Below are positions 6,559-11,048 of a stretch of 11,048 nt of DNA, piece after piece. The position numbers and the translations under genes were made by a program. The stretch is from Bacteroidota bacterium. Lineage in GTDB: Bacteria; Bacteroidota; Bacteroidia; Bacteroidales; VadinHA17. The notes beneath the pieces were generated by a model. The model was not told where the DNA came from. It did not search any database and was given only the letters and a program-made list of their open reading frames with translations. The number at the start of each line of letters is the position of its first letter. The stretch's first letter is position 1. The stretch is from the NCBI GenBank assembly GCA_030628785.1, contig DAOVQI010000066.1, positions 1 through 11,048 of the forward strand, given 5' to 3'.

Positions 6559-7899
6559 ATGCAAAAAAGGAATGTAATTATTATTGGAGCAGCCGGTAGA
6601 GACTTTCATAACTTTAATACCTACTACCGCGATAATGAATTATATAATATAGTGGCTTTTACAGCAGCTCAAATTCCCGATATTGATGACAGGAAATATC
6701 CTTTTGAGCTTGCCGGTAAATTATACCCTGATGGGATACCCATTTATTCACAAGATGATCTTGCAGGATTAATAAAGGAGTATAATATTGATGACTGCTT
6801 ATTTTCTTACAGTGATATAACCTATCAGAAAGTAATGTCGATAAGTGCCATTGTTAATACAGCAGGCGCCAATTTTTTCTTATTGGGGCCGAAGGATACC
6901 ATGCTGAAAAGCACAAAGCCACTAATTGCTGTTGGGGCTATTCGTACAGGTTGCGGTAAAAGCCAAACCTCCAGAAGAATTATTGAATTATTGATGGGAA
7001 AGGGTATAAAAGTAGTTGCTGTACGTCATCCCATGCCATATGGAAATTTTGTTGCACAAAAAGTACAAAGGTTTGCTGACATCTCTGATTTGGAAAAACA
7101 TAAATGTACCATAGAGGAGATGGAGGAATACGAGCCTCATGTAGTAAGGGGAAATGTGATTTATTCGGGTGTGGATTATGAAGCAATACTCCGTGCGGCA
7201 GAAAAAGACACAAAAGGTTGTGATGTTATTTTATGGGACGGAGGAAACAATGATTTCCCGTTTTATAAGCCGGATTTGATGGTTACGGTAGTCGATCCGC
7301 ATCGTGCAGGTCATGAATTGAAATATTATCCGGGTGAAGTAACCCTCCGGTTAGCCGATGTTGTTGTAATTAATAAAATGGATAGCGCTGCTCCGGAAGA
7401 TATTCAAACGGTAAGGGACAGCATTGAAAAAGTGGTTCCCGGTGCTATCGTTATCGACGGAGCCTCACCCATCACAGTCGATGATCCTTCCGTCATAAAA
7501 GGGAAAAAAGTGTTGGTGGTTGAAGACGGGCCTACCCTGACTCACGGGGAAATGAAGATTGGTGCCGGAACCGTGGCAGCCCGGAAATTCGGCGCTTCCG
7601 AACTAATTGACCCAAGACCATTTATTGTTGGCAAATTAAAAGAAACATTTAAAATATATCCTGAAATTGGAACATTATTGCCTGCTATGGGATATGATAA
7701 CCAACAATTGAAAGACCTGGAAACCACCATTAACCAAACCGATTGCGATAGCGTTATTATTGGTACACCGATTGACCTGAACAGGATTATCAATATCAGT
7801 AAACCAAACACCAGGGTGTATTATGATCTTCAGGAGATTGGTTATCCAAACCTGGAACAGGTTCTTGATGAGTTTATAAAAAAGCATAACCTTACATAA
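6559..7899 (+). CDS. P-loop NTPase related to cyclic 2,3-diphosphoglycerate synthetase (COG2403-type)
   Basis: The 446-residue product resembles the family of archaeal cyclic 2,3-diphosphoglycerate synthetase, which in methanogens uses ATP to cyclise 2,3-diphosphoglycerate; bacterial members are usually labelled only as predicted GTPases. An N-terminal Rossmann-like part starts with VIIIGAAGRDFHNFN (6-20) and runs to about residue 115. The central NTPase part has a Walker A motif GAIRTGCGKS (126-135), a Walker B-like DVILWDGGNND (222-232), VVDPHRAGHE (244-253) and INKMD (271-275), similar to the NKxD base-recognition motif of GTPases. A conserved VEDGPTLTHGEM (320-331) follows, then AGTVAARKFGA (336-346). 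It has no membrane segments, so it is cytoplasmic. Start ATG 6559 follows an A-rich stretch (AGAGAACAAA). It is monocistronic between a divergent and a convergent neighbour, so context gives no pathway. I am confident of the family resemblance, not of the reaction in this organism. Confidence 0.8.
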   Translation: MQKRNVIIIGAAGRDFHNFNTYYRDNELYNIVAFTAAQIPDIDDRKYPFELAGKLYPDGIPIYSQDDLAGLIKEYNIDDCLFSYSDITYQKVMSISAIVNTAGANFFLLGPKDTMLKSTKPLIAVGAIRTGCGKSQTSRRIIELLMGKGIKVVAVRHPMPYGNFVAQKVQRFADISDLEKHKCTIEEMEEYEPHVVRGNVIYSGVDYEAILRAAEKDTKGCDVILWDGGNNDFPFYKPDLMVTVVDPHRAGHELKYYPGEVTLRLADVVVINKMDSAAPEDIQTVRDSIEKVVPGAIVIDGASPITVDDPSVIKGKKVLVVEDGPTLTHGEMKIGAGTVAARKFGASELIDPRPFIVGKLKETFKIYPEIGTLLPAMGYDNQQLKDLETTINQTDCDSVIIGTPIDLNRIINISKPNTRVYYDLQEIGYPNLEQVLDEFIKKHNLT

Positions 7900-7937
7900 G
7901 GTTAGCAGGGTATAGTTTCTGGTTTGTCTAGCAAAAT

Positions 7938-7990
7938 TTTCCTCCTTGGAAAGGAGGAGTACCCGACCGAAGGAAGGGGGAGGTGGTTGA
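7938..7990. repeat. CCTCCTT-GGA-AAGGAGG hairpin repeat, likely bidirectional terminator
   Basis: TCCTCCTT (7940-7947) pairs with AAGGAGGA (7951-7958) over 8 bp with loop GGA, flanked by T and A residues, in the short gap between the convergent genes ending at 7899 and 8007. The stem is followed by ACCCGACCGAAGGAAGGGGG and then AGGTGGTTG. From memory, this combination recurs as an intergenic repeat in many Bacteroidota genomes. Its place suits a terminator for both genes. It is unrelated in sequence to the modules in the two islands. Confidence 0.65.
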
Positions 7991-8006
7991 TTCAAGCTTT
8001 GATACA

Positions 8007-8903
8007 CTAAATTTCCCTTGATTTTCCTGTGATGATTATGACAACCCCTATAATGGATAATATGCCACCTGCAATTTGATGAATCATCGGAAACATTCCC
8101 AGATAGATAAAAGATCCGATTAGAACAAATAGTCCTTTAGTGCTCTGGACCAGGGAAGTCCTGGATGCTTCAATATATTGAAGTGCACTATACTGGGAGA
8201 GCGCAGTAAGGAACGGACCTAAAAGAGAGCCCAATGCAATATTAAATAATGCTTTGTGAGAAACAGCAAGTGTTGTCCCAGTGGATATCAGCAAAATAAA
8301 AAAAAATGTGAAAAGAAATAAAACCCGGTTTATCGCCAAAATGCCCGGATCAAAATTTTTGATATTTTTTTTTGCCGTAATAATACCAATTGCAACAAAG
8401 AATGAAGAAAGAATAATAAAGCCGGTTCCCGGTAAAAGAATATCTGAAAATGAATGATTCCCCCTGAAACTTATAATAAATGCTCCCAGAAGGGTGATAA
8501 TAATTCCGATTATTCCAACTTTGTTGAATCTCTCTTGTAATATGACAAAGCCAAGCAATGTTACAAATAAAGGGGTTAAATTGGTAAGGAAGGATAAAGT
8601 TGCCGGATTTTCAGCCTGATTGATGGCCACATAAAAACTAATGGCTGCAATTAGTTCAATAAACCCAATTATGATTAGAACTTTTATTGATTTTTTATTT
8701 AGTAACCGGATTGCTTTATATTTCTTTTTAGGTAAGGCATACAACAAGTTCCAGATAATAGCCATGCCAAACCAGCAAAATCCAAACTGAATAAGTCCCA
8801 CTTCCAGTAAAGCTGCTTTACTGAAAATATATACATTCGACATGGCGAGGGTACCCAGGAAAGCGAAAAAATAACCTTTAAAATATGGACTCATTTTTTT
8901 CAT
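8007..8903 (-). CDS. EamA/DMT-superfamily membrane transporter
   Basis: This is a 298-residue inner-membrane protein with about ten predicted membrane helices in two five-helix halves, the EamA (drug/metabolite transporter) layout and usual length. The first half shows the typical end of an EamA repeat: NLTPLFVTLLGFVILQERF (108-126) followed by GIIGIIITLLGAFII (130-144). The second half is more diverged; the glutamate expected in the matching LGE motif is replaced in YLGMFPMIHQ (267-276). Related permeases export amino acids, metabolites or drugs, and the substrate here cannot be told. Two possible starts lie close together, ATG 8903 (MKKMSP) and ATG 8894; the first is taken. It lies downstream of pgi on the same strand, but 635 bp of repeats separate them, so co-transcription is doubtful. 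It converges on the gene ending at 7899. Confidence 0.9.
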   Translation of the reverse strand: MKKMSPYFKGYFFAFLGTLAMSNVYIFSKAALLEVGLIQFGFCWFGMAIIWNLLYALPKKKYKAIRLLNKKSIKVLIIIGFIELIAAISFYVAINQAENPATLSFLTNLTPLFVTLLGFVILQERFNKVGIIGIIITLLGAFIISFRGNHSFSDILLPGTGFIILSSFFVAIGIITAKKNIKNFDPGILAINRVLFLFTFFFILLISTGTTLAVSHKALFNIALGSLLGPFLTALSQYSALQYIEASRTSLVQSTKGLFVLIGSFIYLGMFPMIHQIAGGILSIIGVVIIITGKSREI

Positions 8904-8963
8904 ACCTTATGGTAACAAACCAACTAAAAATATTGATGAATGATTACTGTTTGTCATTTGCTC

Positions 8964-9033
8964 TCCGCCAGCCCTGTGAAATACTGCTTCGCAGTAAAGG
9001 CTTCGCCTTTATTTCACAGGGGCAGCTGGCGGA
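8964..9033. repeat. 70-bp palindromic element, copy 2
   Basis: This copy has the same four-stem plan as 4363-4432. The ends TCCGCCAGC/GCTGGCGGA pair, CCTGTGAAAT (8973-8982) pairs with ATTTCACAGG (9011-9020), and the tip hairpins are ACTGC-TTC-GCAGT (8983-8995) and AAAGGC-TTC-GCCTTT (8996-9010). It differs from copy 1 at three positions; the C at 8973 extends the inner stem by one pair. It is flanked by GTCATT at 8953 and 9039. It starts about 60 bp upstream of the EamA start codon and would lie in that gene's leader or promoter. Confidence 0.88.
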
Positions 9034-9034
9034 T

Positions 9035-9147
9035 TCGCGTCATTCGCCTCGCCCGACTGAATTATTCGGGCAGGCTACGCTCGGCTGTCATTAGGCTTCG
9101 CCGTCATTAGCTCGCTGGCGCTCGCGTCATTTACTCGCTACGCTCGT
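9035..9147. repeat. GTCATT-spaced palindrome array, copy 2
   Basis: GTCATT at 9039, 9087, 9103 and 9126 separates inserts matching those of 4557-4652, including CGCTACGCTCGGCT, AGGCTTCGCC and CTCGCTGGCGCTCG. Compared with copy 1, the first insert is split by an additional 23 bp containing a hairpin, and the order of the last two inserts differs. The spacers here are all GTCATT, whereas copy 1 has two GTAATT variants. Confidence 0.75.
9051..9071. repeat. Hairpin nested inside the array (extra in copy 2)
   Basis: GCCCGA (9051-9056) pairs with TCGGGC (9066-9071) around an AT-rich loop. The array at 4557 reads CGCCTCGCTACGCTCGG without interruption, while here 23 additional bases lie between CGCCTCGC and CTACGCTCGG. 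This therefore looks like an insertion in copy 2, or a clean loss from copy 1. Confidence 0.7.
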
Positions 9148-9174
9148 GTCATTTGCTCAGGCTTAGCTACTCGC
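9148..9174. repeat. 27-bp repeat module beginning GTCATT, copy 2
   Basis: It matches 4437-4463 at 26 of 27 positions. Here it follows the palindrome array, while copy 1 follows the 70-bp element directly. After it the sequence diverges from island 1, and the 51-bp module is absent. Confidence 0.8.
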
Positions 9175-9195
9175 AAGCCCGGGGCTATTGTTGTT

Positions 9196-9212
9196 TTACC
9201 CCTCCGGGGTAA
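9196..9212. repeat. Hairpin TTACCCC/GGGGTAA
   Basis: A perfect 7-bp stem with loop TCC lies just after an AGCCCGGGGCT near-palindrome (9175-9185). It belongs to the cluster of short palindromes in island 2, and no second copy is seen in the window. Confidence 0.6.
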
Positions 9213-9284
9213 TTACTCTTGCTTATTTTTTTGTCTTTTGTCAGTCTTTTACTCATTATTTGGCACTGCTTTTTACCATTCATT

Positions 9285-9312
9285 ATTCGATATTCGATAT
9301 TGGATATTCATT
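9285..9312. repeat. Short tandem heptamer run (ATTCGAT type)
   Basis: Four consecutive 7-bp units read ATTCGAT, ATTCGAT, ATTGGAT and ATTCATT. It is a small AT-rich tandem repeat in non-coding DNA, useful as a possible length-variable locus. No function is evident. Confidence 0.65.
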
Positions 9313-9369
9313 ATTACTCGTTCCCACAATCTAACACACATGCCACTCGAACCTCAACCTTTCCTTCCC

Positions 9370-9424
9370 AGACTCTGCCAGGTCTTCCTTCCCTGCTAGC
9401 CTGCCCGCAGACCCTGGCAGGTCT
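9370..9424. repeat. Hairpin with TGCCAGG core, copy 2
   Basis: AGACTCTGCCAGG (9370-9382) pairs with CCTGGCAGGTCT (9413-9424) with a bulge, enclosing about 30 bp. The arms are the same as those of 4932-4966, but the interior is longer and unrelated. Constant arms around a variable interior are also seen in the CTCTCCGCC-ended elements. Confidence 0.65.
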
Positions 9425-9430
9425 CTTTCC

Positions 9431-9449
9431 AGCCGAATACAATTCGGCT
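9431..9449. repeat. Hairpin AGCCGAAT/ATTCGGCT
   Basis: A perfect 8-bp stem with loop ACA, followed by CTACAAT, the word that also lies next to the hairpin at 4855. It is about 90 bp past the pgi stop on the - strand and could contribute to termination, though there is no clear T run on that side. Confidence 0.6.
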
Positions 9450-9538
9450 CTACAATTTGCACCAGGCTCAATGCCTCCTGCCCCAAGCGCTCTGCTCTTC
9501 GCGCTCAGCTCTTCTCCCTCCTGCTACTTCCACTTTAT

Positions 9539-10894
9539 TCAACCAGTACCTAGTACCCTGTTTTTAATTTTTTTCGTATCTTCCTCAAATCCTGGTTTTC
9601 CCAGCAGGGCAAACATGTTCCTTTTGTAAGCTTCAACTCCCGGCTGGTCGAAAGGATTGATACCAAGTGTATACCCACTTAATGCACAAGCTTTTTCAAA
9701 GAAATAGATCAATTGCCCCAGGAAGAATTCGTCCAGTTCAGGAATTTCAATACGGATATTCGGAACACCCCCATCTACATGTGCAATTTTAGTTCCCAGT
9801 TCTGCCATTTTATTGACTTCATCGATCCGTTTTCCTGACATGTAATTTAATTTATCCAGGTTCCCGCTGTCGGCTGGTATTCGTAATTCAGAATTGGGAG
9901 ATAAAATAGATATTACGGTTTCAAAGATATTCCTTTTTCCTTCCTGGATGTATTGTCCCATTGAATGAAGATCGGTTGTGAAGTTCACACTTGCCGGAAA
10001 AATACCCTTATTTTTTTTCCCTTCGCTTTCGCCATAAAGTTGCTTCCACCATTCTGAAAAATAATGAAGTTTTGGTGAATAATTCACAAGGATCTCAATG
10101 TTTTTTCCTTTATTATACAAGGCGTTCCGGGCTGCTGCATAGATTGTTGCCGGGTTATCCTCAAATGAAACATTTTCACCGGTTAGTGATTGCATCACTC
10201 TTGCCCCTTCCAACAATCGGTACACATCAAATCCTGCAATGGCTATTGGAAGTATTCCGACCGGAGTTAAAACCGAGTACCTTCCACCCACATCATCGGG
10301 TATAACAAAGGTTATGTATCCTTCGTTTTCAGCCATTTCACGCAAGGCTCCGCATTTGGCATCCGTGATAGCGATTATTTTTTTTCCTGTTTCAGTTTTT
10401 CCAATTTTGTTTTCCAGGTGGTTTTTCAGGATCCGGAAAGCGATGGCTGGTTCAGTGGTTGTACCGGATTTTGATATGACAATTACCGCGTATGATTTTT
10501 TCTCTAAAATTTCCAGCAATTCTGTTATGTAATCTTCACTTAGGTTTTGTCCTGCATACAAAACAAGCGGTTTGTGCCGGTCTTTTTTCAAGTGAGCAAA
10601 ACTATGGGAAAGCGCTTCGATTACAGCCTTTGCGCCTAAATATGAACCTCCGATACCTATCACTACCAAAACTTCAATTTCCTGTCGCAAATTGTTACTA
10701 AGCTTTTTAATCCTTTCCAGATCACTGGTGAAAATTGTTGAAGGAAGATCGAGCCATCCAAGGAAATCATTTCCTGAACCGGTTTTGTTGTGCAATGCTG
10801 AAATAAAAGTTTTCATTTGAGCCTTGTAGCCAGTGATTTCTTCCTTAGTGATAAACGGATGTACATGATCGATGTTAAGGCTTAGGTTTTTCAT
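9539..10894 (-). CDS. pgi: Glucose-6-phosphate isomerase
   Basis: This cytoplasmic enzyme interconverts glucose 6-phosphate and fructose 6-phosphate in glycolysis and gluconeogenesis. The product has 451 residues, the short bacterial form close to Bacillus-type enzymes rather than the roughly 550-residue E. coli form. Sugar-phosphate binding loops are clear: VIGIGGSYLGAKA (78-90) and SKSGTTTEP (141-149). GGRYSVLTPVG (203-213) and FDQPGVEAYK (415-424) are the two signature regions. By family comparison the catalytic residues are E289 in YGESEGKK, H310 in TDLHSMGQY and K424, all present, so the enzyme looks functional. Start ATG 10894 gives the normal MKNLSLNIDHV-type N-terminus. The upstream DNA is AT-rich with no promoter box I can place with confidence. 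The last residues (about RVLGTG) are encoded by sequence of the repeat-island type. It is on the same strand as the EamA gene but separated from it by island 2. Confidence 0.97.
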   Translation of the reverse strand: MKNLSLNIDHVHPFITKEEITGYKAQMKTFISALHNKTGSGNDFLGWLDLPSTIFTSDLERIKKLSNNLRQEIEVLVVIGIGGSYLGAKAVIEALSHSFAHLKKDRHKPLVLYAGQNLSEDYITELLEILEKKSYAVIVISKSGTTTEPAIAFRILKNHLENKIGKTETGKKIIAITDAKCGALREMAENEGYITFVIPDDVGGRYSVLTPVGILPIAIAGFDVYRLLEGARVMQSLTGENVSFEDNPATIYAAARNALYNKGKNIEILVNYSPKLHYFSEWWKQLYGESEGKKNKGIFPASVNFTTDLHSMGQYIQEGKRNIFETVISILSPNSELRIPADSGNLDKLNYMSGKRIDEVNKMAELGTKIAHVDGGVPNIRIEIPELDEFFLGQLIYFFEKACALSGYTLGINPFDQPGVEAYKRNMFALLGKPGFEEDTKKIKNRVLGTG

Positions 10895-10947
10895 TCGAAG
10901 ATATTTTTAAAATTAGTTATAGTGTTATGTTATTGTATCGGAATTTA

Positions 10948-10982
10948 CTCTCCGCCTCCCGATAGTTATCGGGATGGCGGAT
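10948..10982. repeat. CTCTCCGCC-ended palindrome with a TCCCGATA hairpin inside
   Basis: The outer arms TCCGCC (10951-10956) and GGCGGA (10976-10981) pair. Inside, TCCCGATA (10957-10964) pairs with TATCGGGA (10967-10974) over 8 bp with a 2-base loop. The ends CTCTCCGCC and GGCGGAT are the same as those of the two 70-bp elements, but the interior is different. It lies about 55 bp upstream of the pgi start. Confidence 0.75.
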
Positions 10983-10991
10983 CATGAGATC

Positions 10992-11011
10992 GCCCCGATA
11001 GCCATCGGGGC
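10992..11011. repeat. Hairpin GCCCCGAT/ATCGGGGC
   Basis: A perfect 8-bp stem with loop AGCC, ten bases after the previous element. Its CCCGATAG core is shared with the inner hairpin at 10957, so the two are probably related. CCCGATAG/ATCGGG palindromes are, from memory, frequent in Bacteroidota intergenic DNA. It could also stop transcription of whatever gene lies beyond the window edge. Confidence 0.7.
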
Positions 11012-11048
11012 TAAGTTCAATGTTTATGGCTTGATAATGGCTAATTTC

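Larger units (their letters stand above)
8904..9538. other. Gene-free repeat island 2 between pgi and the EamA gene
   Basis: About 635 bp with the same vocabulary as island 1: the 70-bp element (8964), the palindrome array (9035) with an extra nested hairpin (9051), the 27-bp module (9148), hairpins at 9196 and 9431, a heptamer run (9285) and the TGCCAGG hairpin (9370). GTCATT occurs at 8953, 9039, 9087, 9103, 9126 and 9148. Stretches between modules are C/T-rich on the + strand. The part beyond 8903 must contain the EamA promoter on the - strand, but I find no clear one; CAAACCAA at 8916-8923 is a one-mismatch -7 box without a partner. Open frames here are chance products. Confidence 0.8.

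Noticed and set aside
7675..8007. 110-codon - strand frame antisense to the cPGS-like gene
   Set aside because: Its first part is translation of the CCTCCTT repeat and the rest is antisense to a well-supported gene.
9219..9629. 136-codon + strand frame in island 2
   Set aside because: It is serine/proline-rich translation of C/T-rich repeat DNA and extends into the real pgi gene on the other strand.
10239..10701. + strand frames antisense to pgi
   Set aside because: They are shadows of pgi, whose catalytic motifs fix the true frame.
10895..10947. pgi promoter with TAATTTTA on the - strand as a -7 box
   Set aside because: One mismatch to the consensus and no TTG at the expected spacing; AT-rich DNA gives such matches by chance.

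Overview
The window looks like chromosomal DNA of a member of the Bacteroidota, probably from the Bacteroidales/Marinilabiliales side. The evidence is the gene order mreC-mreD-PBP2-rodA with Bacteroidota-style proteins, AT-rich coding DNA, start codons preceded by A-rich rather than Shine-Dalgarno sequence, and intergenic palindromes of a type I associate with this phylum. The rank below phylum is a guess. I see no phage, plasmid, CRISPR, tRNA or rRNA features.

Layout. Positions 1-4277 hold the rod-shape/elongasome operon on the + strand: the 3' part of mreC, then mreD, the transpeptidase PBP2 (mrdA) and the glycosyltransferase rodA. The junctions are an 8-bp overlap, a 7-bp gap and a 29-bp overlap. 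MreC and MreD scaffold the complex at the inner membrane, RodA polymerises lipid II into glycan, and PBP2 cross-links it. Positions 4278-5337 are a gene-free island packed with palindromes and repeats. acpH (acyl-carrier-protein phosphodiesterase family) follows on the - strand. Positions 5956-6558 are an AT-rich divergent promoter region with an imperfect long inverted repeat. A P-loop protein related to archaeal cyclic 2,3-diphosphoglycerate synthetase follows on the + strand (6559-7899). It converges on an EamA/DMT-family permease (8007-8903, -) across a short repeat with a terminator-like hairpin. A second repeat island (8904-9538) precedes pgi, glucose-6-phosphate isomerase (-, 9539-10894). 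The window ends in two more GC-rich hairpins.

The coding genes are mostly housekeeping. The unusual content is the two intergenic islands. They share several repeat modules: a 70-bp four-stem element, a 27-bp module, a 51-bp module and a degenerate palindrome array. The modules appear in different order in the two islands, and nearly every one is preceded by the hexamer GTCATT. One array copy carries an extra 23-bp hairpin that the other lacks. A third element near 10950 has the same ends as the 70-bp element but a different hairpin inside. I infer a family of small non-autonomous palindromic elements that insert next to a short target word, comparable in logic to REP/RAYT or IS200/IS605 systems. 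No transposase is visible in this window.
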